Source: Brevibacillus sp. (GTDB taxonomy: Bacteria > Bacillota > Bacilli > Brevibacillales > Brevibacillaceae). From it: 28,989 nt of DNA. Made by a program: the position numbers and the translations under genes. The number at the start of each line of letters is the position of its first letter. The stretch's first letter is position 1. This document shows positions 15,447-23,896 of the stretch, in pieces. The notes below the pieces were generated by a model, which saw nothing but the letters and a program-made list of their open reading frames with translations, had not been told where the DNA came from and made no database searches. The DNA lies in contig JARDZO010000041.1 in the NCBI GenBank assembly GCA_029240815.1, positions 1 through 28,989 of the forward strand, read 5' to 3'.

Positions 15447-16022
15447 GTGAAGAAGGGGATGTTTGTCATCGATCTATCCAAAATAGGGAAACGCATTCGC
15501 AAAGCTCGGCTGAACCAAGGGTTTACTCAGCAGGAGCTGGCGGACAGATGCGGTTTTACCAAGAGCCTCCTATCGAAAATTGAAAACGGACAAACAGCCT
15601 CTGCAGTGGCAACCTTGTCAAAAATAGCCGATCATTTAAAGACGCCGTTAGCATGGTTTTTGGAAGAGGATCGAGACGAGTATCTCGTTTTATCCCCTCA
15701 CCGCCAGCGCACCTCCAAGCTCGGGAGCAAGGAAATGGGCTACTTATATGAAACGCTCGCAAACCGTTCCCGATTTAGCAAGATCGAGCCTGTTCTGGTG
15801 ACGGTCCCCGTGGACATGCCAGCGACAGAGCCGTTCACGCATCCCGAGGAAGAGTTCATCTACATCGTGAGCGGGACGATTATTTTGTTTTACGATGGGC
15901 AAAAGCACGTCCTCGAGGAAGGGGACACCGCCTACTTTGCGGGGAGCAAACCGCACATCTTTCTGCCGTATGGCAATGAGGAAGCGAAAGTACTGAGTGT
16001 CTTCATTCAACCATCCACGTGA
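15447..16022 (+). CDS. XRE-family regulator with C-terminal cupin domain
   Basis: The 191-residue protein combines an N-terminal XRE helix-turn-helix (about residues 10-62; TQQELADRCGFTKSLLSKIE) with a C-terminal cupin barrel (PFTHPEEEFIYIVSGTIILF, then GDTAYFAGSKPHIF). Such regulators sense small carboxylates or amines through the cupin. The start is uncertain: GTG 15447 has no ribosome site and a very short leader, while ATG 15459 abuts AAGGGG. The gene is followed by its own terminator and then by the catabolic cluster on the same strand, so it is a second candidate for controlling that cluster beside the GntR protein. Confidence 0.88.
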   Translation: MKKGMFVIDLSKIGKRIRKARLNQGFTQQELADRCGFTKSLLSKIENGQTASAVATLSKIADHLKTPLAWFLEEDRDEYLVLSPHRQRTSKLGSKEMGYLYETLANRSRFSKIEPVLVTVPVDMPATEPFTHPEEEFIYIVSGTIILFYDGQKHVLEEGDTAYFAGSKPHIFLPYGNEEAKVLSVFIQPST

Positions 16023-16064
16023 GGAGAGACGAACTGCCAGATTCATACGCTCGTTTCACAGAAA

Positions 16065-16093
16065 AGTACAGCAAACGAGGCTGTGCTTTTTTT
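16065..16093 (+). terminator. Intrinsic terminator after XRE-cupin gene
   Basis: AGTACAGC (16065-16072) pairs with GCTGTGCT (16080-16087) with one G-U pair, then a T run. Confidence 0.8.
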
Positions 16094-16121
16094 GTCGTGG
16101 TGCAAATAAGAAGGAATAAGC

Positions 16122-16150
16122 TTGACAATTCTGTCTATTCAAAATACGAT
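16122..16150 (+). promoter_or_regulatory. Main promoter of the catabolic cluster
   Basis: TTGACA (16122-16127), a 17-base spacer and TACGAT (16145-16150). The operator-like palindrome starts 15 bases downstream of the -10, so a bound repressor would block the start region. The 5' leader to the first gene is about 155 bases. Confidence 0.75.
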
Positions 16151-16164
16151 TGAGTCATGTGATA

Positions 16165-16193
16165 ATTGGATCCAATATACAGGATTCAATATA
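16165..16193 (+). promoter_or_regulatory. Putative operator O1
   Basis: ATTGGATCCAAT (16165-16176) is a perfect 12-base palindrome overlapping a tandem pair, GGATCCAATATA (16168) and GGATTCAATATA (16182), with a 15-base period. The core is repeated at 19788. The TTG-N4-CAA symmetry is compatible with GntR-FCD regulators such as the one at 27936. Confidence 0.6.
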
Positions 16194-16312
16194 TGCGCAC
16201 TGATGGATCTTTTATCGCGTACATCAAAATGTTGCGTGGAGGTGGTTATTCAGGAGAGCAAGGCATGACTTGTGATTAGAAATGGAAATCACTTTCGAGG
16301 AGCTGAACGGTC

Positions 16313-17146
16313 TTGTCAAAACCAAAAATGTTTGTTCTTGACACTGGCAGAATGCAAATGGACAAAGGCTTTATGGTAGCCATGCACAATCCGGCATCTG
16401 TGCTCAATCCCAATCCTCCCGCTGAGTTTGTTGAATTTCCAGTCTATGCTGTCCTGATTGACCATCCAGATGGAAAGATCCTCTTTGATACAGGCTGCAA
16501 CCCCGAAGGAATGGGTGAAAAAGGACGTTGGCCAAAGGGGGTACAGCAGTTGTTCCCGCTGGCGATGTCGGAAGAATGCTATCTGATTAACCGTTTGGCG
16601 CAATTGCGTGTGCGACCCGAGGATATCAAATACGTCGTCGCCTCTCATCTGCATCTCGACCATGCGGGTTGCCTGGAGATGTTTACGAATGCCACGATCA
16701 TCGTTCATGAAAACGAACTGTCCAATACAATGAAAACGTATGCAATCAACAAAGATATGGGCGCTTATGTATGGGCGGATATCGATGCTTGGGTAAAAAA
16801 CGGCTTGAACTGGAAGACGATCCGACCCAAGGACGAGGAAGTCCAGCTCGTAGAGGGCGTCAAAATTCTCAACTTTGGTGCGGGACACGCATGGGGCATG
16901 CTGGGCTTGCACGTCGAACTGCCAGGCGCGGGCGGAATCATCCTGGCCTCAGATGCGGTATACTCCGCAGAAAACTACGGTCCTCCTATTAAAATACCGG
17001 GGATTATCTACGACTCTGTCGGCTTTACGAGTACGGTCGAGCGGATCAAGGCGTATGCCGAGAGAACCAAATCACAGGTCTGGTTCGGTCACGATAATGA
17101 TCAGTTCCAGAAGTTCATCAAGTCGACGGAAGGTTTCTACGAGTAA
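16313..17146 (+). CDS. Metallo-beta-lactamase-fold lactonase, BlcC/AttM-like
   Basis: The 277-residue protein has the di-metal site of MBL lactonases: HLHLDHAG (His112, His114, Asp116, His117), GHAWG with His192, Asp214 (ASDAVYSAENYG) and His260 (FGHDNDQFQKF). The ending FGHDNDQFQKFIKSTEGFYE resembles that of Agrobacterium BlcC/AttM, which opens gamma-butyrolactone and also N-acyl-homoserine lactones (family knowledge). The start is TTG 16313, ten bases after GAGGAG. It is followed by an alcohol and an aldehyde dehydrogenase, the same functional trio as in the blc operon, which favours a catabolic lactone substrate over pure quorum quenching. Confidence 0.88.
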   Translation: MSKPKMFVLDTGRMQMDKGFMVAMHNPASVLNPNPPAEFVEFPVYAVLIDHPDGKILFDTGCNPEGMGEKGRWPKGVQQLFPLAMSEECYLINRLAQLRVRPEDIKYVVASHLHLDHAGCLEMFTNATIIVHENELSNTMKTYAINKDMGAYVWADIDAWVKNGLNWKTIRPKDEEVQLVEGVKILNFGAGHAWGMLGLHVELPGAGGIILASDAVYSAENYGPPIKIPGIIYDSVGFTSTVERIKAYAERTKSQVWFGHDNDQFQKFIKSTEGFYE

Positions 17147-17173
17147 TTCCATTCGAGATCGGAGGACTGGACC

Positions 17174-18262
17174 ATGAAGGGTAAAGTAGCTGTCATGAGT
17201 GAGCCGGGCAAGCTGTCGTTTGCCGAATACGGATTGCCAGAACCAGGGCCGGGGGCCATCTTGGTCAAAGTGGTAAGAACGAATGTATGCGGTTCTGAAC
17301 TACATATTTGGCAAGGACACCACCCTACGAAAAAGTCTGGCGTGATGGGACATGAGATGGTCGGTGAAATCGCAGCGCTCGGGGAAGGCGTGGAAACGGA
17401 CTATGCCGGAAATCCCGTACAGGTAGGGGATCGCGTAGCTGCTGCGTATTTCATTACGTGCCGCAAGTGTGCGCCTTGCCAGCAAGGTCAAATGCACTTG
17501 TGTGAAAACGCTTACCGGCACTGGGTCAAAGATCCCGAGGAAGCGCCACATTTCCATGGAACCTTTGGCACGCACTACTATTTGCCGCCGGACCAATATT
17601 TCTACAAGGTCCCTGACAATGTACCCGATGCCGCAGCAGCAAGTGCCAACTGCGCGTTGTCGCAGGTGTACTTCGGAATCGACAAGACCGGTGTGCGCTA
17701 CGGCGATACGGTCGTGATCCAGGGGGCAGGCGGGCTCGGACTAAATGCGAGTGCTGTGGCAAAAGAGTACGGGGCGACTGTTATTTGCATCGACGGCGTG
17801 ACCAGCCGTTTGGAAAAAGCGAGACAGTTCGGGGCTGATCACCTGATCCACATGAACGAATACGACACGGTGGAAAAACGGGTCAAAGCGGTGCAGGAGC
17901 TGACTGGTGGGAAAGGAGCCGACGTCTGCATGGAGCTGACAGGGGTACCGGCTGCGCTGAATGAAGGGGTCAATCTGCTCCGTTACGGGGGGAAATACAT
18001 CAGCATCGGCAACATTTCTCCGGGCCAAATGACGTCGTTTGACCCAGGGCTGATGACGCGCAAAGCGCTGACGATCTATGCCTACATGCGCTATGAGCCA
18101 TGGTATCTCAACAAGGCTTTGAAATTTATTTCTCAAAATATCGAGAAGTATCCATTCGACGAGCTGCTGGATGCAGAATTCGATCTCGAGGATGTCAATA
18201 TCGCCCTAGACAAGTCGGCAGCGCGGGAAATCACCCGAGCGACGATTGTTGCCAACAGATAA
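17174..18262 (+). CDS. Zinc-dependent alcohol dehydrogenase (MDR superfamily)
   Basis: The 362-residue protein has the catalytic zinc ligands Cys39 (NVCGSELH) and His60-Glu61 (GHEMVGE). The structural zinc lobe has Cys96, Cys99, Cys102 and Cys110, and the NAD-binding motif is QGAGGLGLNA. It should oxidise an alcohol to an aldehyde with NAD(P). In context the substrate would be the hydroxy acid released by the lactonase. In the blc operon this step is done by an iron-type enzyme, so this is a different solution to the same step. GGAGG precedes the ATG, 27 bases after the lactonase stop. Confidence 0.9.
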   Translation: MKGKVAVMSEPGKLSFAEYGLPEPGPGAILVKVVRTNVCGSELHIWQGHHPTKKSGVMGHEMVGEIAALGEGVETDYAGNPVQVGDRVAAAYFITCRKCAPCQQGQMHLCENAYRHWVKDPEEAPHFHGTFGTHYYLPPDQYFYKVPDNVPDAAAASANCALSQVYFGIDKTGVRYGDTVVIQGAGGLGLNASAVAKEYGATVICIDGVTSRLEKARQFGADHLIHMNEYDTVEKRVKAVQELTGGKGADVCMELTGVPAALNEGVNLLRYGGKYISIGNISPGQMTSFDPGLMTRKALTIYAYMRYEPWYLNKALKFISQNIEKYPFDELLDAEFDLEDVNIALDKSAAREITRATIVANR

Positions 18263-18298
18263 CAGATAGAAGAATCCAGGGAGGGGACGAGGGAACAA

Positions 18299-19741
18299 AT
18301 GAATTCCTTGCAGATGTACATTGGCGGAGGGTGGACGGATAGCTCCTCCGGCGACGTGATTACGACGATCAATCCGGCGACCAAAGAGGCATTGGCTACG
18401 TTTCCACGGGGAAATCAGGATGATGTGGATCGGGCGGTCAAAGCGGCGCGGGCTACCTTTGAATCGAGCGAATGGCGTGAAATTCTGCCCGCTGAGAGAG
18501 GGCGGATGCTCCTGCGTCTGTGTCAGCTCATTCGCGAGCAAAAAGACGAGCTGGCCCATCTGGAGACACTGGATACAGGCAAGCCGCTGGCACAAGCACT
18601 GGCGGATGTAGAAGTGGCGGCGCGCTATTGCGAGTACTACGCAGGTGCGGCCGATAAAATTTTGGGAGAAACCATTCCCGTTCGTGCGGACATTTTGAAT
18701 TACACGATCCGCGAGCCACTCGGTGTCACAGCTCATATCGTTCCATGGAACTATCCGATCCAGATCGCCGTTCGCAGTCTGGCTCCGGCGGTAGCAGCAG
18801 GCAATACCGTGGTCATGAAACCAGCGGAGGACACGCCGTTGACAGCGTTACGCATCGCCGATTTGTGCGAAAAGGCAGGCTTTCCTGCTGGCGTAGTCAA
18901 TATCGTAACGGGTTACGGTGCCGAGGCAGGTGCAGCTCTGGCTGCCCATCCCGATATTGACCACATTACCTTCACAGGCTCGGTCATGACCGGTATGACG
19001 ATCATGAAAACGGCGGCACAACAGATCAAGCCAGTGACGCTGGAGCTGGGTGGCAAGTCTCCGAACATCGTGTTTGCCGATGCCGATCTGGATGACGCTG
19101 CTCACTGGGTCGTGCGCTCCATTACACAAAATGCGGGACAGACATGTTCTGCAGGGTCCAGGCTTCTGGTAGAGGAATCCGTTCGCGAGGAGTTCGTCGC
19201 AAAGGTCGTTGCCCTCATGTCTGCCTTGCGGATCGGCCCTGGTCTGGAGAATGCGGAAGTCGGCCCGATCATCTCGGAGAAGCAACTCCAGCGGATTGAG
19301 TCCTACATGCAGGTGGCCGAGGAAGATGGAGCAACCATCCGCACTGGCGGCCGCAGACATACAGAAGCAGGAGAAGGTTTCTTTTTCGAGCCGACTGTCA
19401 TTGATGCGGTCACACCGGATGGCAGATTAGCGCAAGAAGAAATTTTCGGACCTGTTCTGGTTGTCCTGCCGTTCCGTACAAAAGAAGAAGCGCTCGCCAT
19501 TGCCAATGGCACGGAATACGGATTGGTCACGGGCGTTTGGACGTCGGACATCAACAAGGCGCATTGGCTCGCCAACCGCGTCAAATCCGGTCAAGTGTTC
19601 ATCAACAACTACGGAGCAGGCGGAGGTGTCGAGATGACATTTGGCGGCTATCGCAAAAGCGGTTTTGGCCGCGAAAAAGGTCTCGAAGCACTGAAGTACT
19701 ACACGCAGGTAAAAAATGTGGCTGTCAAAGTAAATGGATAA
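18299..19741 (+). CDS. Aldehyde dehydrogenase, succinate-semialdehyde-type context
   Basis: The 480-residue NAD(P)-dependent aldehyde dehydrogenase has the PWNYP cofactor motif (149-153), catalytic Glu249 (LELGGKSP) and nucleophile Cys283 (GQTCSAGSR). The C-terminal EIFGPV and [12 protein letters not shown] motifs are intact. General sequence does not fix the substrate; it resembles the betaine-aldehyde/4-aminobutyraldehyde branch as much as succinate-semialdehyde dehydrogenases. Its position after the lactonase and alcohol dehydrogenase suggests a 4-oxo acid such as succinate semialdehyde or a methylated analogue. GAGGGA lies before the ATG. Confidence 0.92.
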   Translation: MNSLQMYIGGGWTDSSSGDVITTINPATKEALATFPRGNQDDVDRAVKAARATFESSEWREILPAERGRMLLRLCQLIREQKDELAHLETLDTGKPLAQALADVEVAARYCEYYAGAADKILGETIPVRADILNYTIREPLGVTAHIVPWNYPIQIAVRSLAPAVAAGNTVVMKPAEDTPLTALRIADLCEKAGFPAGVVNIVTGYGAEAGAALAAHPDIDHITFTGSVMTGMTIMKTAAQQIKPVTLELGGKSPNIVFADADLDDAAHWVVRSITQNAGQTCSAGSRLLVEESVREEFVAKVVALMSALRIGPGLENAEVGPIISEKQLQRIESYMQVAEEDGATIRTGGRRHTEAGEGFFFEPTVIDAVTPDGRLAQEEIFGPVLVVLPFRTKEEALAIANGTEYGLVTGVWTSDINKAHWLANRVKSGQVFINNYGAGGGVEMTFGGYRKSGFGREKGLEALKYYTQVKNVAVKVNG

Positions 19742-19749
19742 ACGAGTCT

Positions 19750-19775
19750 ACCCCTCGTTGGAAGACGGGGGGTTT
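19750..19775 (+). terminator. Weak hairpin between aldehyde dehydrogenase and CoA-transferase genes
   Basis: ACCCC pairs with GGGGT, and an inner CGT/ACG extends the stem. Only three T follow, so it is at most a partial terminator or an mRNA-processing hairpin separating the two halves of the cluster. Confidence 0.35.
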
Positions 19776-19787
19776 GATCTTCATGGT

Positions 19788-19799
19788 ATTGGATCCAAA
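19788..19799 (+). promoter_or_regulatory. Putative operator O2
   Basis: ATTGGATCCAAA repeats 11 of 12 bases of the palindrome at 16165, and the following AATACA matches the ATATACA after O1. It lies 33 bases before the CoA-transferase start. A possible -35 TTGATC lies at 19774, but no good -10 follows, so an internal promoter is uncertain. Confidence 0.55.
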
Positions 19800-19831
19800 A
19801 TACAAAATCCTGATAGATAGAGGGGATAGAG

Positions 19832-21010
19832 ATGCGCCCATTGGATGGGATCACGGTAGTTGCACTGGAGCAGGCTGTAGCCGCGCCGTTTGCGACCCGC
19901 CAATTAGCGGAGCTGGGAGCGAGAGTGATCAAAATTGAAAGGCCTGATGTAGGGGATTTTGCCCGCCATTACGATAAGACGGTCAATGGGATGTCGAGTC
20001 ACTTTGTGTGGTGCAATCATTCCAAAGAGTCACTCACCTTGAATGTCAAACAACCAGAGGCAAAAGAAATTCTCGACCAGCTCTTGTCACGTGCAGACGT
20101 GTTTATTCAAAATTTCGGACCGGGCGCGATTGACCGTCTGGGCTTTGGCATTGACGTTTTGAAGGAGAAGTACCCACAGCTGATCATTTGCAGCATCTCC
20201 GGCTATGGAGAGAACGGACCTTATCGGGAAAAGAAAGCGTACGATTTGCTGGTTCAATGCGAGGCTGGCCTCGTCTCTGTGACAGGATCGGAGGAGGTTC
20301 CTTCCAAGGTAGGGATCTCTGTAGCCGATATTGCCGCGGGGATGTATGCCTACTCCGGCATTTTGACCGCATTGATCGCGCGAAGTAAGACTGGCAAAGG
20401 AAGCGTGCTGGAAATCTCCATGCTCGAAGCGTTGGGGGAATGGATGGGATTTCCGCTTTATTATACGAATTATACCGGTACTGAACCAAAGCGAAACGGA
20501 GCTAGTCATGCGACGATCTACCCCTATGGACCTTTCCGTACCGGGAATGACAAGACGGTATTTCTCGCGATCCAGAACGAGCGAGAATGGGAGATGTTCT
20601 GCCAGCACGTGATCCAACAGCCAGAACGATGCGATGATCCACGGTTCGCAACCAATTCAGATCGGGTGCAAAACAGCGATGTGCTGCAAGGCATGATTGA
20701 TGTGGTGTTTCAGCAATTGACGGCCGAGGAGGTCATCGAGCGTCTGGAGCAGGCCAAGATCGCCAATGCACGACTCAATACGGTGCAAGACTTTTGGGAT
20801 CATCCGCAGCTCAAGGCGCGCAATCGCTGGCGGCAGGTGGAAACCCCTGTAGGCCCTGTGCAAAGTCTGCTGCCCCCGGTAACGATGGAAGGCGTAGAGC
20901 CGCACATGGGACCGATCCCGGAGCTTGGACAGCACAACCAAAAGATTCTCATGGAGTGCGGATTTGATGAGGACACGATCCGCAAGTGGCAAGAAGCGGG
21001 TGTTGTGTAA
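19832..21010 (+). CDS. CaiB/BaiF family CoA-transferase (class III)
   Basis: The 392-residue protein starts with the family block MRPLDGITVVALEQAVAAPF. The expected catalytic Asp lies in KKAYDLLVQ (Asp138 by motif), and the protein ends with the typical ELGQHNQKILMECGFDEDTI. Class III enzymes move CoA between acyl groups through an aspartyl anhydride. Known members act on malate, citramalate, mesaconate and itaconate as well as oxalate and carnitine. The direct neighbour is a CitE-type lyase, the same pairing used for malyl-CoA or citramalyl-CoA cleavage, so succinyl-CoA:malate/citramalate transfer is the favoured inference. AGGGGAT precedes the ATG, and its stop TAA directly touches the next ATG. 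Confidence 0.9.
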   Translation: MRPLDGITVVALEQAVAAPFATRQLAELGARVIKIERPDVGDFARHYDKTVNGMSSHFVWCNHSKESLTLNVKQPEAKEILDQLLSRADVFIQNFGPGAIDRLGFGIDVLKEKYPQLIICSISGYGENGPYREKKAYDLLVQCEAGLVSVTGSEEVPSKVGISVADIAAGMYAYSGILTALIARSKTGKGSVLEISMLEALGEWMGFPLYYTNYTGTEPKRNGASHATIYPYGPFRTGNDKTVFLAIQNEREWEMFCQHVIQQPERCDDPRFATNSDRVQNSDVLQGMIDVVFQQLTAEEVIERLEQAKIANARLNTVQDFWDHPQLKARNRWRQVETPVGPVQSLLPPVTMEGVEPHMGPIPELGQHNQKILMECGFDEDTIRKWQEAGVV

Positions 21011-21925
21011 ATGAAGCAGATGCGCACATGGATCTTCGTCCCGGGCTCGGATCAGAAAAAGCTGGAAAAGGTGGACCAATTGCCTGCCGATGCTGTCATT
21101 TACGATCTTGAAGATGCAGTGCCTGCACAGGAAAAGGCACTTGCACGAAGCCTGGTGCAGGAGGAGCTTCAGGTCGTACAGCGGCAAGGAACGACGGCTC
21201 GGTACGTGCGAGTCAATGCGGTCGACACTCCTTTTTTTGAGCAGGATGTGAATGGAATCGATGGGGTGGGACTCAGTGGAGTCGTCCTGCCGAAAGCCGA
21301 GGATGCGCAATCGGTAGCGAGACTGGATGCGTTGCTCGATGAAATGCAGAGCAGGGATAAATGGACGGACAGCGGACAACATCGGCTGGTAGAGATCGTC
21401 CCGCTGATCGAGTCAGCTCGCGGCTTGTATCACGCTTATGAGATTGCCAGAGCGAGCAAAAGAATCAAAAGGCTGATGTTTGGTTCTATTGATTTTGCCC
21501 TCGATATTCAGGCAGAACTGACTTCAGATGGACAGGAGCTGCTCTACGCGCGGTCGCAGCTGGTCGTCGCCTCCAGAGCAGCAGGCATCGGTGCGCCGAT
21601 CGATGCTGTGTTTCCGGATTTTCGTGACAAGGATGGACTGATCATCGAGACGCAGCGCGCCAAACAGCTCGGCTTTCAAGGGAAATTACTCATTCATCCG
21701 TGCCAGCTCGGACCCGTGCGAGAAGTGTTTGCACCGAGCCGTGAAGAAATCGTCGAAGCGGAGCTGATCGTAGCATCCTTTCAGGAAGCGCTGGAAGCAG
21801 GGATCGGCAGTATTTCTGTGCGTGGCAAGATGGTCGATGTCCCTGTCTATGAACGGGCAAAGCGGATTTTGGAAGAGGTCTCCCATCTTATCAAGACCAA
21901 GGAGAAGAGCGATGAGCGTAAGTAA
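21011..21925 (+). CDS. HpcH/HpaI-CitE family lyase (malyl-CoA/citramalyl-CoA lyase type)
   Basis: The 304-residue protein is a CitE-like Mg-dependent TIM barrel. It shows RTWIFVPGS, VIYDLEDAVP, YVRVNAVDTP, the metal ligand Glu in EIVPLIESARG, and Asp in MFGSIDFALD. Near the end are LIHPCQ and GKMVDVPVYERAKRIL. There are no accompanying citrate lyase alpha or gamma subunits, so it is a stand-alone CoA-thioester lyase rather than part of citrate lyase. Cleavage would give acetyl-CoA plus glyoxylate (from malyl-CoA) or pyruvate (from citramalyl-CoA). The start abuts the stop of the CoA-transferase gene, indicating translational coupling. Confidence 0.9.
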   Translation: MKQMRTWIFVPGSDQKKLEKVDQLPADAVIYDLEDAVPAQEKALARSLVQEELQVVQRQGTTARYVRVNAVDTPFFEQDVNGIDGVGLSGVVLPKAEDAQSVARLDALLDEMQSRDKWTDSGQHRLVEIVPLIESARGLYHAYEIARASKRIKRLMFGSIDFALDIQAELTSDGQELLYARSQLVVASRAAGIGAPIDAVFPDFRDKDGLIIETQRAKQLGFQGKLLIHPCQLGPVREVFAPSREEIVEAELIVASFQEALEAGIGSISVRGKMVDVPVYERAKRILEEVSHLIKTKEKSDERK

Positions 21926-23261
21926 AGAGTTCGCCCATTACGTAACAACCTTGAGATATGCGGATATGCCGGCAGAAGTGGTGGCATTCGCGAAAATCTG
22001 CATCCTGGATTGGCTGGGGTCGGCATTGGCCGGGGCCAACAAACCACCGATCCAAATGATGGCGCAAGTGGTAGCCGAGCTGGGGGGTGCTGAGCAGGCT
22101 ACCCTCATGACCGGTGGCAGATCTGCCGTAACCCAAGCGGCGCTGGTCAATGGGGCATCCAGTCATATCGTCGAGCTGGATGATATCCATAAGGCTTCCA
22201 TCATTCATGCGGGCACGGTCGTGATCCCGGCAGCACTGGCGATCGCGGAATGGAAGCAGAAGAGCGGCGAGGAACTGATCGAAGCCGTCGTGGCAGGCTA
22301 TGAAGTCTGCTATCGCATCGGTGAAGCTGTCTCTTTGTCCCATTACTATTTTTGGCACAATACGGCCACCTGCGGGACGTTTGGTGCAGCTGTGGCTGCG
22401 AGCAAATTGCTGGGACAAAACGAAGAGCAGATCGTACATGCGCTAGGGAGCGCAGGGACACAGGCAGCTGGACTGTGGGAGTTTATTGAGGATGGTGCCA
22501 TGTCCAAGCAGCTCCATCCAGGCAAGGCAGCGATGAACGGCATTTTAGCAGCGCTGCTTGCGGAAAAGGGCTTTACCGGGGCGAGCAAAATCCTAGAGGG
22601 AGATCGAGGATTCGTCCGAGCGATGTCGCAAGCAACGAATGCCGAACAAATGACGCAAGGCTTGGGTACCGTCTATAAGATCATGGAAAACTCGTTTAAA
22701 ATTCACGCCTCCTGCAGGCATACCCATCATGCCATTGATTTGATCGTAGCCATGACCGCACAGCATCGGATTTCGTGGCGGGAGGTAGTAAAAGTCCGCG
22801 TCCAAACCTATCAGGTAGCACTGACGATCACAGACAATCCTGATCCGTCGACTGTGTATGCGGCCAAGTTTAGTTTGCAGTACTGTGTCGCACTCGCGCT
22901 GGTAAAAGGCAGTGCCGGTTTGACTGATTTTTCAGAGGAGGCTCTCCAAGACCCGACGATTCGGGAAGTCATGCGTCGTGTAGAGGTGTCAGTCGATCCC
23001 GCCATCCATGCGCGTTATCCGGAGAAATGGGAGGCAACAGTCGAGGTCGAGCTCGCAGACGGATCGACTCTGTTGCAGCATACAGAATATCCAAAGGGAG
23101 ATCCGGAAAATCCGGTGACGTATGAAGAGATTGTACAGAAATTTCGGGCATTGACCTTGGACCAGACACCGGAGACCATCCAGCACTATTTGCGGATGAT
23201 CGAAAATTTGGAGCAAGTCCCGGATGTGACGATGTTCTTTGCCCAGATGAAAGGGAGATGA
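21912..23261 (+). CDS. MmgE/PrpD family protein
   Basis: The 449-residue protein shows the MmgE/PrpD layout: WLGSALAGANKPP, then VELDDIHKASIIHAGTVVIP, and then LHPGKAAMNG. The lid-domain KIHASCRHTHHAID segment carries the conserved His residues. Family members include 2-methylcitrate dehydratase, cis-aconitate decarboxylase (itaconate-forming) and iminodisuccinate epimerase, so the reaction cannot be read off. AAGGAG seven bases before ATG 21912 fixes the start, inside the last 14 bases of the lyase gene; the longer open frame upstream is not used. It overlaps the next gene by four bases. Confidence 0.88.
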   Translation: MSVSKEFAHYVTTLRYADMPAEVVAFAKICILDWLGSALAGANKPPIQMMAQVVAELGGAEQATLMTGGRSAVTQAALVNGASSHIVELDDIHKASIIHAGTVVIPAALAIAEWKQKSGEELIEAVVAGYEVCYRIGEAVSLSHYYFWHNTATCGTFGAAVAASKLLGQNEEQIVHALGSAGTQAAGLWEFIEDGAMSKQLHPGKAAMNGILAALLAEKGFTGASKILEGDRGFVRAMSQATNAEQMTQGLGTVYKIMENSFKIHASCRHTHHAIDLIVAMTAQHRISWREVVKVRVQTYQVALTITDNPDPSTVYAAKFSLQYCVALALVKGSAGLTDFSEEALQDPTIREVMRRVEVSVDPAIHARYPEKWEATVEVELADGSTLLQHTEYPKGDPENPVTYEEIVQKFRALTLDQTPETIQHYLRMIENLEQVPDVTMFFAQMKGR

Positions 23262-23869
23262 AGAGCGTGGGTCATTTTCTGCTTTCCAGGCTGCACTCTC
23301 TGGCAGGAATCGTGCCCCTGGGCGCTTTTTTGATCGAACATTTTTATTCCAATGCCATCGCTCTGTTGGGTGCCTTTGCGTACGACAAGCAGGTGGCGGC
23401 GCTGCAAGGTATCCCGCTGGTGTGGGTGATAGAGATCGTTTTCATTCTCCTTCCCTTGCTGTATCACGCGGGCTATGGAATTTATCTGGCGTTTTTGTCT
23501 AGATCCAACACGCGCACCTATGGATACGCGAGCAACTGGCGGTTTCTGCTGCAGCGGGTGAGCGGAATCGTGACTCTCCTGTTTGTGGTCTACCACGTAT
23601 GGAGCTTTCGATTGAAGAGCGCTATTTTCGGCATGGATGTCCATTTTGATGCGGTGTCCTCCCATTTGTTGAATCCGTGGATCTTTGCTTTTTACGTGTT
23701 GGGGATACTCTCCACGACATTTCATTTTACCAACGGCTTGTGGTCAGGATTGATCACTTGGGGGATCACGGCAGGTCCGCGTGCCCAGCAATTGTCTGGA
23801 CGAATCATGCTGCTCCTGTTTTTCTTGCTCAGCTTGGTCGGATTGGCGAGCCTCATTGCGTTTATCTAG
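23258..23869 (+). CDS. sdhC: Succinate dehydrogenase-type cytochrome b558 subunit
   Basis: The 203-residue membrane anchor has five hydrophobic helices and matches Bacillus SdhC over its full length. Histidines at 28, 70, 113 and 156 occur in the contexts IEHFYS, LYHAGYG, VYHVWSF and FHFTNG. They correspond to the axial ligands of the two b hemes in Bacillus SdhC. It would pass electrons from the flavoprotein to menaquinone. ATG 23258 overlaps the preceding stop (ATGA). GTG 23267 is an alternative start with better spacing from AGGGAG, but the ATG start puts His28, 70 and 113 at the same numbers as in Bacillus. Confidence 0.92.
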   Translation: MKSVGHFLLSRLHSLAGIVPLGAFLIEHFYSNAIALLGAFAYDKQVAALQGIPLVWVIEIVFILLPLLYHAGYGIYLAFLSRSNTRTYGYASNWRFLLQRVSGIVTLLFVVYHVWSFRLKSAIFGMDVHFDAVSSHLLNPWIFAFYVLGILSTTFHFTNGLWSGLITWGITAGPRAQQLSGRIMLLLFFLLSLVGLASLIAFI

Positions 23870-23896
23870 CGTTACGAGAAAAAGGATGTGAGAAAG

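Noticed and set aside
16203..16279. Two overlapping very short ORFs in the leader of the catabolic cluster (from 16203 and 16229)
   Set aside because: Neither has a proper ribosome site or codon pattern suggesting a leader peptide; no terminator is coupled to them.
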